From contig JBMNOI010000015.1 of NCBI GenBank assembly GCA_050942995.1, positions 1-40,270 of the forward strand: a DNA stretch of 40,270 bases, in the 5' to 3' direction. Of the stretch, positions 1 to 12,509 are shown in pieces. How positions within the stretch are numbered: position 1 is the stretch's first letter; each line of letters opens with the position of its first letter. The notes under the pieces are model-generated. The model saw only the letters and a list, made by a program, of their open reading frames with translations, ran no database searches and was not told the DNA's origin. A program made the translations under genes and the position numbers. The DNA comes from JBMNOI01 sp050942995 (GTDB taxonomy: Bacteria > Chloroflexota > Anaerolineae > UBA1429).

Positions 1-1408
<1,408 letters not shown>

Positions 1409-1661
1409 CATATTGTTTCAAGAGTGACAGGTCCGTCCTGTATCTCTTGTCTCATGAGGCGAGGGCCGTCCCGACGCGTCCACAAGATACAGTCGTGGTG
1501 CACTATGTATGATTGGGGATGCGGGGGTATTCGCCGACGACATCATCTCGAATATACCCTTTGGGATAGCCCTCGTTTGAACAACGGAATCATTCTCCTT
1601 TCATGGCCGAGCCGCGATTCGCACGTTCTGGCTCGGATCAGCGGCTCATTGAGGTGAGATA
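1409..1661 (+). other. clpB-clpC intergenic region with three imperfect hairpins
   Basis: The 253 bases between the two Clp genes hold no convincing gene. Three inverted repeats are visible: an 11-bp stem with a 2-base bulge (1438-1450 with 1482-1492), a 9-bp stem with a 2-base bulge (1525-1533 with 1549-1559), and a 7-bp stem (1607-1613 with 1630-1636) just before the clpC ribosome site GAGGTGAG (1651-1658). None ends in a T run, so they are poor intrinsic terminators. I found no CIRCE-like TTAGCACTC inverted repeat. Their role is unknown. Confidence 0.4.
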
Positions 1662-4160
<2,499 letters not shown>

Positions 4161-4192
4161 GGATCGTTCGTCCACAACTCTGTACCGGATCG

Positions 4193-4232
4193 AAAAGAGG
4201 GGATCGGCCGTTCTGGCCGGTCCCCTCTCTCG
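4193..4232. terminator. Bidirectional intrinsic terminator between clpC and the dehydrogenase gene
   Basis: A 14-bp stem with one G-T pair (4196-4209 with 4215-4228) and loop GTTCT lies between convergent genes. On the minus strand it is followed by TTTT, so it is a good terminator for the minus operon. On the plus strand the T tract is weak. Confidence 0.8.
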
Positions 4233-4250
4233 ATTCTAGAATAACCGGGC

Positions 4251-5273
4251 TCAGGACATGGCCGCCTTTTGCCGCGGATGATCCAGCACCTGCGGGTTCA
4301 CCAGGAATTCGGGCACACGCCCCCGGATCACGTCCGCCGAGATGCGACACACAATGCGATAGAGGTCCTCGGTGGCCTCGGGCGTATTCACCGCCACGTG
4401 AGGGGTCAGGATGACGTTGTCCAGCTCGAGCAGGGGCGAATCCGCGGGCAGAGGCTCTTCCTCGGTCACATCCAGGCCGGCAGCCCATACCGTCCCCTCT
4501 TTTAGCGCCGCAATGAGGGCCTCCTCGTCGATGATGGGGCCTCGTGCCGTGTTCACCAGGATCAACCCCGGCTTGGCCCGGGCAAACTGCTCCCAACTCA
4601 ACAGGTGATAGGTTTCTTTAGAAAGCAGGCAGTGGATGGAGATAAAATCAGACTGCGCCAGCAGGTCGTCCAGCGTCACCGATTCGGCGCCGATTTCACG
4701 CATGCGCTCAGGCGGTACGTAGGGGTCGTATGCCAGTACACGAACGTCCCAGCCTGACATGTTCCGCGCCACCGTTGATCCGATGCGCCCCATGCCGATG
4801 AGTCCTAGCGTGGTGCCGCGAATACGACGCGAGGGTCGGGCTAATTCACGAGCATAGCGGCCCTGACGCATGGCGGCATCCAGCCGGGGGATATGACGCA
4901 CGCAGGCCAGCATCAGGCCCACAGCATGATCGGCCACATCATCGGTGCAGTAGGTGGGCGTGTTGCACACCATAATGCCCTGCTCGGTGGCATATTCGTA
5001 ATCGATGCTGTCATATCCGGCGCCCGCCCGGATCATGCACCGACAACGAGGCAGTCGATCGATCACCTCACGCGTCAGCAGCGGGCGCACCGACTGCACC
5101 ACCACCACCTCGGCATCGGCCGCCATCTCCACCACCTCATCGGCGGTGCGGCAACGTCTCTCCCTCCAGCCCGCGCCGGCCTCGGCCATCAACTCGGCCT
5201 CGAACCCCATGGGAGTAAAGAGCACCTCGTCATAGTCGATGAGGGCCACGTAATGCTCGAATGCGTCGGTCAT
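4251..5273 (-). CDS. NAD-dependent D-2-hydroxyacid dehydrogenase, CtBP-like
   Basis: 340 residues, normal for the D-isomer-specific 2-hydroxyacid dehydrogenase family, which interconverts 2-keto acids and D-2-hydroxy acids in the cytoplasm. The NAD-binding GMGRIG is at 160-165. Catalytic Arg244 (NTARG), Glu273 (TEEEP) and His292 (TPHVA) are all present. The segment from AGAGYDSID to CTDDVADHAVGL resembles the CtBP-like/phosphoglycerate-dehydrogenase-like branch. The true substrate cannot be read from the sequence, and it lacks the C-terminal ACT domain of many SerA proteins. It is the last gene of a probable comEC-VOC-dehydrogenase run, 65 bases after the VOC gene. A GGGAGG ribosome site lies somewhat far (about 12 bases) before the ATG. 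Confidence 0.88.
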   Translation of the reverse strand: MTDAFEHYVALIDYDEVLFTPMGFEAELMAEAGAGWRERRCRTADEVVEMAADAEVVVVQSVRPLLTREVIDRLPRCRCMIRAGAGYDSIDYEYATEQGIMVCNTPTYCTDDVADHAVGLMLACVRHIPRLDAAMRQGRYARELARPSRRIRGTTLGLIGMGRIGSTVARNMSGWDVRVLAYDPYVPPERMREIGAESVTLDDLLAQSDFISIHCLLSKETYHLLSWEQFARAKPGLILVNTARGPIIDEEALIAALKEGTVWAAGLDVTEEEPLPADSPLLELDNVILTPHVAVNTPEATEDLYRIVCRISADVIRGRVPEFLVNPQVLDHPRQKAAMS

Positions 5274-5338
5274 GTTCTCTGAATTCCTCCCGATGGACTG
5301 ATGTGACGAGATTTCTCCCTTCCAGGATATCCGGAAGG

Positions 5339-5746
5339 TCAGGTCAGGTATTCGAAGGGTTCGCTGAACGCCAGCACATAGCCGCTCGGATCGGCCACAC
5401 TGAACTGGCGGCGGCCGCCCAGCTCCACCAGATCCTGCACGATAATGGCTCCCCGAGCCGTCAGATCGTCGTACAGGGACTCGATGGCGTCGGTGAGCAC
5501 ATAGAATACCACACCGTTGCCCTTTTCGGCGATAAAGGGCAACGAGCTGGTGCCCAGATCGATAGTGATCATGAAATGCACGCCGTCGCGAGAAAGACCG
5601 GCCCAGCGGGCCTCGCCCTCGGCGGGCCAGACGAAATCCACTGCAAAGTCCAGCACCTGCTGATAATAACCCAGGCTCGTCTCCATGTCGCCCACCTGCA
5701 GGAGGGGGACGATCTCACGCATCGGACCGACCTTTGCTCGGCTCAT
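5339..5746 (-). CDS. VOC (glyoxalase/bleomycin-resistance) superfamily protein
   Basis: 135 residues from the chosen ATG, which follows AGGGAGGTG at good distance. The frame stays open 41 codons further upstream into comEC, but that extension has no ribosome site and no domain. The sequence shows the paired beta-alpha-beta-beta-beta pattern of VOC folds: an IVPLLQVGDMETSLGYYQQ start, a mid-protein HFMI strand and a C-terminal SVADPSGYVLAFSEP strand carrying the second-module acid (Glu in FSEP). VOC proteins include glyoxalases, dioxygenases and antibiotic-binding proteins, and nothing here settles which. It starts 14 bases after the comEC stop and is almost certainly cotranscribed with it. 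A functional link to competence is not implied. Confidence 0.82.
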   Translation of the reverse strand: MSRAKVGPMREIVPLLQVGDMETSLGYYQQVLDFAVDFVWPAEGEARWAGLSRDGVHFMITIDLGTSSLPFIAEKGNGVVFYVLTDAIESLYDDLTARGAIIVQDLVELGGRRQFSVADPSGYVLAFSEPFEYLT

Positions 5747-5760
5747 CGTGGCACCTCCCT

Positions 5761-8136
5761 TCAGGGCCTTTGCGGCCTGATCCACAGCCTTTGCCCGTCG
5801 GTCATACAATGGATGGTCCCATGTTGATCGGTACGATAGACGGTAGCGCTCACCTCGGCCAATCGCCACAGCACCCCCTCGCTCGGATGCCCGTAGCGGT
5901 TGCCGCCACCCACACTGATGAGGGCGATCTGCGGATTCACCGCCGCCAGGAACGGCGTTGTCGATGAGGACCCGGCCCCATGATGCCCCACCTTGAGCAC
6001 CGCCGCCTGAAGCGAACGCTCCTCCTCCAGCATGCGCCGCTCGGCCTCACCCTCGGCATCACCGGTCAGCAGGATACTGCAGCGTCCTGCCCTCAACATG
6101 AGGACGATCGATGCCTGATTGTCGTCGATTTTCGCCCGCTGCGCAACATCGGGCGGCGGGCTGAGCACCTCCAGTTCGACACCCTCCCCCAGCGTAATGC
6201 GCAGGCCCGCCGTCGCCACGATGACCTCGCCCCCTGCCGCTTCCACCTGCTCGCGCCAGTGTTCGCTGAGCGGACTGACGCGCATGGCCGGAGGCTCCAG
6301 AATGTGCGAGACACGGTAACGCTCGACGACCGGCACCAGCCCCGCCAGATGATCCTGATCGGCATGAGTGACGACGACCAGATCGATATGCCGCTGCCAG
6401 AAGGGCAGATTCTGTCCCAGACGCGACGTGAGGAGCACCGGATCGGGACCGCCGTCCACCAGGATATGACGCCCGCCGGGTGTGCGGATCAACAGGGCAT
6501 CGCCCTGCCCGACATCCAGCATATAGAGATGCAGGCGACCGTCGGGCAGCCCTGCAGTGGCCGACCAGATCAGTACGGCCACCAGCGCCGGGATCCCCAT
6601 CGACAGCAACGCCCCGCGCGAGATCGGTCGTCCTTCAGGACGGAGCAGGCGCAGCGCCTGTCCGCGATGCGCAAGCACCTGCCACAGAATGAGGCCATAT
6701 ATTGCCCAGACGACGATCGGCCCGACCAGCGGCAACTCGACGGCTGCCCAGGGCACCCGCGCCAAACGCTGAACCACCACAATGCTATAGCGCAAGGGAA
6801 GCCATACCAGCACCCCCATGATGCGCCCCAGAGGCAACCAGAGCCAGGCCAATCCGGCGGTCGCCGCGCCGAGAAAGAGGATGGCGGGCTGCACGGGCAA
6901 TACCAGCCCGTTGGCCAGCAGAGCGATGAGAGAGATCTGCCGAAAGTGAAACCAGGCCACCGGCAGCGTCATGATCTGCGCCGCCGTAGTGGCGATGAGG
7001 ATATCGCGCAGAGGGCCGATCCAGCGGGTGGCCCGGTCGGTGCCGGCCTGAAGCAGCAGCCACTCATGGGCGCGGCGCGCCAGAATCGGCTCCAGCAGCA
7101 CCAGAGCGAACGTCGAAGCGAAAGAAAGCTGAAAGCTGACGCTCCAGAGCAGCAGCGGGTTGACCGCCGTCATGATCAACGAGGCCAGCGCCAGACCGTG
7201 CAGCACCTGTCCCCGTCGCCCGAGAAGCTGCCCCAGCAGAAATACCCCCCCCATCAGAGCAGCCCGAAGCACCGGCGGCGTGGGCCCGACGAACAGGGTG
7301 AACAGAGCGATGGCCCCCAGACTGATCCATAATCCTGCGTAGCGATGAAACAGCCGTCGGGTCGAGAGCACCACCGCCTGAGTGACCAGAGTGATATTGA
7401 ATCCCGATATGACGATGATGTGTGTCAACCCGGTGATGCGAAAATCCTCGGCCAGATCGGCGGGCAGGGTATGATCCAGCCCCAGCAGAATGCCGCTGAG
7501 CAGACCGGCGTCCGGATTGGGCAGCGCCTTCTCGATGGCTCGGCGCAGATCGCGTTTGTATGCATACATCCACCGCAACAGAGCACTGCCCTCACGCCCC
7601 GGCAGCGTCTCCAGAGTTGCGTTGCGCAGCAGCGAGTGGACGCCCCGTGAGGCCAGATACTCTTTATAAGAAAAGGTATCTAGAACGGGCGGCGTCTCGA
7701 GCGTGCCGACCAGCCGAACGACATCACCATACTGCGGCTCAGGATAATGAGGGACGTTGGCCACCAGCCGACCACCTACCGCCGTCACCCGACTGTGGCA
7801 GGTTAGTTGCCGCGCCGTCACCTCGATCTGGGTGTATCGGTCGCGTACCACCGGCTCGGCCGAGATATAGCCCTCGACCAGAACGCGCCCTTGATCGTTA
7901 TAGTGAGCCAGATGGGTGGCGTCGATAGTGGGCCGGGCGGCAACATAACGCCACCCCCCGGCCATGGCGGCCACCATCAGCCAGACGATCGCCGTCCCCT
8001 GCCCCCGCCGACGGGCATAGAACAACCCCGGCACGATGGCGAGGATCAACCACCCCCATAACGAAGCATCCAGACCGATCTGGTAGGCCAGGATAATACC
8101 GAGGGTCCAGGCAATGGCGATAGAGATCAGAGACAT
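5761..8136 (-). CDS. comEC: ComEC/Rec2 DNA-uptake channel with metallo-beta-lactamase domain
   Basis: 791 residues with the three expected parts. Two N-terminal membrane segments flank a DUF4131/OB-like extracytoplasmic region (about 30-190). A multi-helix competence domain (about 210-480) contains the family stretch GLTHIIVISGFNI. A C-terminal metallo-beta-lactamase-like domain (about 530-791) has HADQDH and later KVGHHGAGSSS, the metal-binding motifs. ComEC passes single-stranded DNA across the inner membrane during natural transformation, and the C-terminal domain is proposed to degrade the non-transported strand. No comEA, comF or pilus genes are in the window. The gene is first in a minus operon with a promoter in the dinG intergenic region. 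A GGGGAA ribosome site upstream of the ATG is weak. Confidence 0.92.
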   Translation of the reverse strand: MSLISIAIAWTLGIILAYQIGLDASLWGWLILAIVPGLFYARRRGQGTAIVWLMVAAMAGGWRYVAARPTIDATHLAHYNDQGRVLVEGYISAEPVVRDRYTQIEVTARQLTCHSRVTAVGGRLVANVPHYPEPQYGDVVRLVGTLETPPVLDTFSYKEYLASRGVHSLLRNATLETLPGREGSALLRWMYAYKRDLRRAIEKALPNPDAGLLSGILLGLDHTLPADLAEDFRITGLTHIIVISGFNITLVTQAVVLSTRRLFHRYAGLWISLGAIALFTLFVGPTPPVLRAALMGGVFLLGQLLGRRGQVLHGLALASLIMTAVNPLLLWSVSFQLSFASTFALVLLEPILARRAHEWLLLQAGTDRATRWIGPLRDILIATTAAQIMTLPVAWFHFRQISLIALLANGLVLPVQPAILFLGAATAGLAWLWLPLGRIMGVLVWLPLRYSIVVVQRLARVPWAAVELPLVGPIVVWAIYGLILWQVLAHRGQALRLLRPEGRPISRGALLSMGIPALVAVLIWSATAGLPDGRLHLYMLDVGQGDALLIRTPGGRHILVDGGPDPVLLTSRLGQNLPFWQRHIDLVVVTHADQDHLAGLVPVVERYRVSHILEPPAMRVSPLSEHWREQVEAAGGEVIVATAGLRITLGEGVELEVLSPPPDVAQRAKIDDNQASIVLMLRAGRCSILLTGDAEGEAERRMLEEERSLQAAVLKVGHHGAGSSSTTPFLAAVNPQIALISVGGGNRYGHPSEGVLWRLAEVSATVYRTDQHGTIHCMTDGQRLWIRPQRP

Positions 8137-8186
8137 GGTTCATTCCCCGTAGAGCGGGATAGATCGCACACCACGAGGCAAAAGAG

Positions 8187-8215
8187 AGTATATTCGAGGT
8201 TCCGGGCCACGTCTA
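8187..8215 (-). promoter_or_regulatory. Putative sigma-70 promoter of the comEC operon
   Basis: On the minus strand TAGACG (8215-8210) and TATACT (8192-8187) are 17 bases apart, matching the consensus at 4 of 6 and 5 of 6 positions. This puts the transcript start about 40-45 bases before comEC. It diverges from the dinG promoter. Confidence 0.5.
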
Positions 8216-8239
8216 TCCACCGGGACGCCGAGCCCGAAC

Positions 8240-8268
8240 TTGGGCAGTGCTGCGTTTACAGGTATAAT
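8240..8268 (+). promoter_or_regulatory. Putative sigma-70 promoter of the DinG-type helicase gene
   Basis: TTGGGC (8240-8245), a 17-base spacer and a perfect TATAAT (8263-8268) lie about 40 bases before the ATG at 8309. The GGAGG ribosome site (8301-8305) is only 3 bases from the ATG. Confidence 0.6.
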
Positions 8269-8308
8269 GGAGCTGAACCCCGTCAAATCGCATTGAAAGC
8301 GGAGGCCC

Positions 8309-11140
8309 ATGCCACGAACGTATGTCGCCCTCGACCTCGAGTTTACCGGATTGGACGCGCAGCGAGACGAGATCATAGAGATCGGTCTGGTGCGCTTTGC
8401 CGGCGATGAGGTGCAGGAAACATTTACCAGTTTGGTGAACTCGCGTCGTCCCGTGCCCTACAAGATTCAGCAAATGAGCGGTATCACCCAGGAAGAGGTG
8501 CGCCGCGCACCGACGTTAGAATCGCTCCGTGGGCGTGTGCTGAGCTTTGTGCGCAGCCATCCCGTGATCGGGCACAACATCGAGATGGATCTGCGCTACC
8601 TGAACCGGCAGGGCATGCCGCTGCAAAATCTGGCCATCGATACCTTTGAACTGGCCAGCATCCTGGTTCCTGAGGCCAACCGTTACAGCCTGTCGGATCT
8701 GGCCAACCTGTTGGGCATTCAGCTATCGCAGAGTCACCGCGCCCTGCCCGACGCCATCACCACCAAGGATCTATTCCTGGCCCTGCTGCACCGCACCCGA
8801 GAATGGGATGTTTCGCTTCTGGAAGAGATCACCCGCCTTTCCGCCGGCAGCGACTGGCCTTTGCTGCGTGTCTTTCGTGATATTCTGGACGAGCGAAGGG
8901 GACAGGATGGGCCCGCCATCCTGCTGGGTGGCGGGCGGCCCGAGCCGCGACGCTTTTACGTGCCGCCGGCCGAGGAAGACTCGTTCCGACTTGAACCCAC
9001 ACAGACCATTCGGCCGGTGGATGAGGACGAGCTGGCAGACATGATCTCGCCCGGCGGACTCATCGCTCGCTCGTTCACCGGTTATGAATACCGTGAGGAA
9101 CAGGTCGAGATGCTCCGCGCTGTGGCCCGGGCATTTTCCACGCCCGAGCACCTGATGGTCGAGGCGGGCACGGGTACGGGCAAGTCGCTGGCCTATCTGC
9201 TGCCGGCCATCCGCTTTGCCGTGCAGAACGGCCGCCGTGTCGTCATCTCGTCCAACACCATCAACCTGCAAGATCAGCTCTACAGCAAGGATGTGCCCGA
9301 CCTGCAGCGCATCCTGCCGTGGGAGTTTCGCGCCGCGATCCTCAAAGGGCGCAGCAATTATCTATGCATGCGCCGACTGTCGGCCATGCGCCGCTCCCGG
9401 TCGTTGAGTGCCGAAGAGGCCCGCGTGCTGGCCAAAGTATATGCCTGGCTGCCCACGACCCGTACCGGAGATCGCGCCGAACTGCTGTTGATCAACTCGG
9501 ACAATGACATCTGGCAACAGCTTCAGTCCTCGTCAGAGACCTGCATGGGCGACCTGTGCCCCTTTCAGCAATCGCGACAGTGCTTCTTTTATCGCGCCCG
9601 CTCCCGGGCCGAGCGCGCCCATCTGGTCATCGTCAACCACGCCCTGCTCCTGTCCGACATGGTGCTGGAGAACCGCATCCTGCCCGAGTATCGCTACGCC
9701 ATCGTCGACGAGGCGCACCACCTGGAGGATCAGGCCACATCCCAGTTCGGATTCGAGGCCGGTCGGGCCGCCATCTATGCCTATCTGGCCGGCATCAGCA
9801 GTGAGGGGGGCGATGCCCCGGGCGGGGTGCTGGCCCAGGTTCCGGTGCTCTTTCAACGCAGCAATCTGAGCGCCACCGCCCGTCAGGCGCTGGAACATAG
9901 CATTCGCGACCTGCGTGCCGAGGTGGATCGCTCGCAGCGTCGCCTGTACGAGATGTTTAACACCATCGCCGCCTTTTTGCAGGAACAATCTAGCTCATCA
10001 CAAAGGCCTCGCTCGATGTACGACGAGACCACGCGCATCACATCCGGGCTGCGCATCCAGCCGGGCTGGACGACGGTCGAGATCGCCTGGGAGAACTTTT
10101 CGGCCACCATGCAGCCGTTGCTCAACGGGCTGGAGCGCCTGGCCAATCAGATCGAAGGGCTGGATCTGGGCGAGGATGCCGAACGCGACGAGCTGGTCCA
10201 GGAAGTCAGAGCGGCGTTGCAGCGCGGCCAGGAGATGTGGATGGGGCTGGATCGCATTCTCATGGAGCCGGACGATGAGGGCATCTACTGGATCTCGGTG
10301 GCGCGTAACGACGAGATCACCCTGCACAGCGCGCCGCTGCATGTGGGGCCGTTGATGGCCGAGCGGTTCTTTATGGAGAAGGATTGTGTGATATTGACCT
10401 CGGCCACCTTGCGCACCGGCGGCAGCTTTCACTTTCTGAAGAACCGGCTACAGATCGAAGAGCCCGCCGAGGTCGCCCTGGAATCGCCTTTCGACTACAA
10501 GACCTCGGTGCTGCTCTATGTGCCCAAAGATATCCCCGAGCCCAACCAGCCTTACTACCAAAAGACGGTACAGCAGGCCCTCATCGATCTGTGCCGCGCC
10601 ACCCAGGGGCGCACATTGATCCTGTTCACCTCCAACAGCCAACTTCAGACCACTTACCGGGGCATTCAGCCGGCGCTGGAGCAGGACGAGATCGTCGTGT
10701 TCGGACAGGGGCTCGATGGCTCTCGACGGCAGTTGCTGGACAGTTTCCGCAACACGCCACGCGCCGTGCTACTGGGTACGCGCAGCTTCTGGGAGGGTAT
10801 CGACGTCGTCGGCAATGCCCTGTCGTGTCTGGTCATCACCCGGCTGCCCTTCGCGGTGCCCACCGACCCGGTCTATTCGGCGCGGGCCGAGACCTTTGAG
10901 GATCCCTTTAACGAGTACTACCTGCCCGAGGCCATCCTGCGCTTCCGCCAGGGGTTCGGACGCCTCATCCGCAGCCGCGATGATTATGGCGTGGTCGTGG
11001 TACTGGATAAGCGCATCCTGACCAAAGCCTACGGCAAGACCATTCTTCGCTCGCTGCCGGGCTGTACGGCGCGCCAGGGGCCTCTGGAGTCGTTGCCGGC
11101 GGTGGCTCAGCGCTGGTTGGATCCGGATAATCGCAAATAA
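8309..11140 (+). CDS. dinG: DinG/XPD-like helicase fused to a DEDDh 3'-5' exonuclease
   Basis: 943 residues, matching the fused exonuclease-DinG architecture known from Bacillota. The N-terminal 160 residues form a DnaQ/epsilon-like DEDDh exonuclease with Asp9 and Glu11 (DLEF), Asp94 (HNIEMDLRY), His143 and Asp148 (SHRALPDA), so the active site looks complete. The helicase has Walker A EAGTGTGKS (Lys292), the DEAH box (467-470), and motifs GTRSFWEGID and FRQGFGRLIR. Four cysteines (353, 412, 417, 425) fall between motifs I and II, where XPD-family enzymes hold a 4Fe-4S cluster; that cluster is inferred. The expected role is repair-linked unwinding, of R-loops, forks or damaged DNA, with end trimming. 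It stands alone between two divergent promoters and a long terminator hairpin. Confidence 0.92.
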   Translation: MPRTYVALDLEFTGLDAQRDEIIEIGLVRFAGDEVQETFTSLVNSRRPVPYKIQQMSGITQEEVRRAPTLESLRGRVLSFVRSHPVIGHNIEMDLRYLNRQGMPLQNLAIDTFELASILVPEANRYSLSDLANLLGIQLSQSHRALPDAITTKDLFLALLHRTREWDVSLLEEITRLSAGSDWPLLRVFRDILDERRGQDGPAILLGGGRPEPRRFYVPPAEEDSFRLEPTQTIRPVDEDELADMISPGGLIARSFTGYEYREEQVEMLRAVARAFSTPEHLMVEAGTGTGKSLAYLLPAIRFAVQNGRRVVISSNTINLQDQLYSKDVPDLQRILPWEFRAAILKGRSNYLCMRRLSAMRRSRSLSAEEARVLAKVYAWLPTTRTGDRAELLLINSDNDIWQQLQSSSETCMGDLCPFQQSRQCFFYRARSRAERAHLVIVNHALLLSDMVLENRILPEYRYAIVDEAHHLEDQATSQFGFEAGRAAIYAYLAGISSEGGDAPGGVLAQVPVLFQRSNLSATARQALEHSIRDLRAEVDRSQRRLYEMFNTIAAFLQEQSSSSQRPRSMYDETTRITSGLRIQPGWTTVEIAWENFSATMQPLLNGLERLANQIEGLDLGEDAERDELVQEVRAALQRGQEMWMGLDRILMEPDDEGIYWISVARNDEITLHSAPLHVGPLMAERFFMEKDCVILTSATLRTGGSFHFLKNRLQIEEPAEVALESPFDYKTSVLLYVPKDIPEPNQPYYQKTVQQALIDLCRATQGRTLILFTSNSQLQTTYRGIQPALEQDEIVVFGQGLDGSRRQLLDSFRNTPRAVLLGTRSFWEGIDVVGNALSCLVITRLPFAVPTDPVYSARAETFEDPFNEYYLPEAILRFRQGFGRLIRSRDDYGVVVVLDKRILTKAYGKTILRSLPGCTARQGPLESLPAVAQRWLDPDNRK

Positions 11141-11157
11141 AAGGACTTGCACTACAA

Positions 11158-11222
11158 GAACACCTTCCGATGGGATTGCGACATCTTTATTATGTCGCGC
11201 CACCATCGGAAGGTGTTTCTTT
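11158..11222. terminator. Long hairpin terminator between dinG and the ABC permease gene
   Basis: A 15-bp perfect stem (11159-11173 with 11203-11217) encloses a second 7-bp stem, GCGACAT with ATGTCGC (11178-11184 with 11192-11198). TTTCTTT follows on the plus strand. It lies between convergent genes and probably serves both. Confidence 0.8.
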
Positions 11223-11252
11223 AGAGGGCGCTCGTCCCTCCGGTATCCTCTG

Positions 11253-12488
11253 CTAGCTTGTCGTCATCCGCAGCGCCGACCACATGCGCCGCAGAGACGG
11301 CGCCTCACCGCTCAACAGGGTATGCACGCGGAACAGCCGCGCCATCAGCCACACAATGCCCACAGCCGAAAGAGCCAGCAGGGCCAGGCTCAGGGCCATT
11401 TGCCAGGTCGGCACCGTCGCGCTGGTTATGCGCATGACCATCGCAATGGGCGAAGAGAGGGGAAAGAGGCTGAGCGCCACCGCCAGCGGCCCGTTCGGCG
11501 CCGTGACCAGAGCCTGCCACAGATAGATGGGGATCGTCATGGGCAGACTGATGACAAAAGTCCACACCCTGCTGCTCTCCATGTCAGGGCTCATGGCCCC
11601 CAAACCGGCCATAATGGCCGAGTAGAGGGTAAAGCCCCCCAGAGCGTACAGCGCCAGTAACAACACGTCCGACGGCACAAGATTGATTCCGCTCAATAGA
11701 TCGGTCACCGAGCCACCGGCCACCTGCGTCGCACCCCAGACGATGATCCCCCAGAACAGGTACTGAACCAACGACAGAGCGCCCATCCCCAGCAACTTGC
11801 CGGTCAATAGCTGGCGTGGCCGAACCGAGACCAGCAACATCTCGATCACCCGGCTGCCCTTTTCCTTGGCCAGGCTCCGCAAGAGATATCCCCCGCTGGT
11901 GAACAGAGGAATCATGATCATCATGGTGACCATCATCGGCATCATCATGTTCGGGCCGCTGTCAACATTTTTTTCCGCGCTGATCGAGACAAAGCGCGGT
12001 CCGCCGGCCAGCGGCCAGCGCACGCCGGATAGTTCATCCGCTGAAGCATCGGGCAACAGATTGCCCACCAGAATCCAATTGAACAGGTTCTGATCGGGGA
12101 ATTCGGGACTGAGCTGGCGGCTCACACGACGAATCTCACCCGTCTGTCGATAGTCCGCAGGCACCAGATAGTATGCTTGAATCTCATCCTGCTCCAGTGC
12201 CCATGTCGCATCGGCTTCATCATCGTAGGGCACAAAGAGGTCGGCCGGCACGTTTTCGGGAATGCGATGGATCAGGTCGGCGCGATCCACATAACCGATA
12301 ACAGTTCCGGAACGCACAGCGTCCTCCGGCGCCTGGATCGTTACCGTCGCAGGAGTGGGTTCGAATGCCCCCGTCGCCAGCCATATGATCATCAGGATGA
12401 GCGGCGTGCCGATTGAGGCGAGCAGGAATCCGCGCGAGCGCACGAGTTGACGAAACTCGCGCAACGCGATGAGCCATGTATTTTTCAT
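11253..12488 (-). CDS. ABC-2 type (NatB-like) transporter permease
   Basis: 411 residues. An N-terminal signal-anchor-like helix (about 20-40) precedes an extracytoplasmic domain of about 150 residues, then a cluster of about five membrane helices in the C-terminal half. This is the NatB/ABC-2 export permease plan. It is the last gene of an ATPase-permease-permease operon, starting 21 bases after the previous stop, with AAGGAGAT before its ATG. NatAB-type systems export sodium or other small cargo; the substrate here is unknown. The two permeases share only layout and short motifs (for example an N-terminal RSG with a following helix, and KEKGSR compared with KEQRAM after helix 2), so they are diverged paralogues that likely form a heterodimeric channel. 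Confidence 0.85.
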   Translation of the reverse strand: MKNTWLIALREFRQLVRSRGFLLASIGTPLILMIIWLATGAFEPTPATVTIQAPEDAVRSGTVIGYVDRADLIHRIPENVPADLFVPYDDEADATWALEQDEIQAYYLVPADYRQTGEIRRVSRQLSPEFPDQNLFNWILVGNLLPDASADELSGVRWPLAGGPRFVSISAEKNVDSGPNMMMPMMVTMMIMIPLFTSGGYLLRSLAKEKGSRVIEMLLVSVRPRQLLTGKLLGMGALSLVQYLFWGIIVWGATQVAGGSVTDLLSGINLVPSDVLLLALYALGGFTLYSAIMAGLGAMSPDMESSRVWTFVISLPMTIPIYLWQALVTAPNGPLAVALSLFPLSSPIAMVMRITSATVPTWQMALSLALLALSAVGIVWLMARLFRVHTLLSGEAPSLRRMWSALRMTTS

Positions 12489-12509
12489 CGTTCGATCTCC
12501 TTTTCACCG

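Noticed and set aside
5980..7332. Long plus-strand open frame (450 codons) opposite comEC
   Set aside because: Composition is dominated by Arg, His, Gln and Pro with no domain pattern; it mirrors the comEC codon structure, which has clear membrane and metallo-beta-lactamase motifs.
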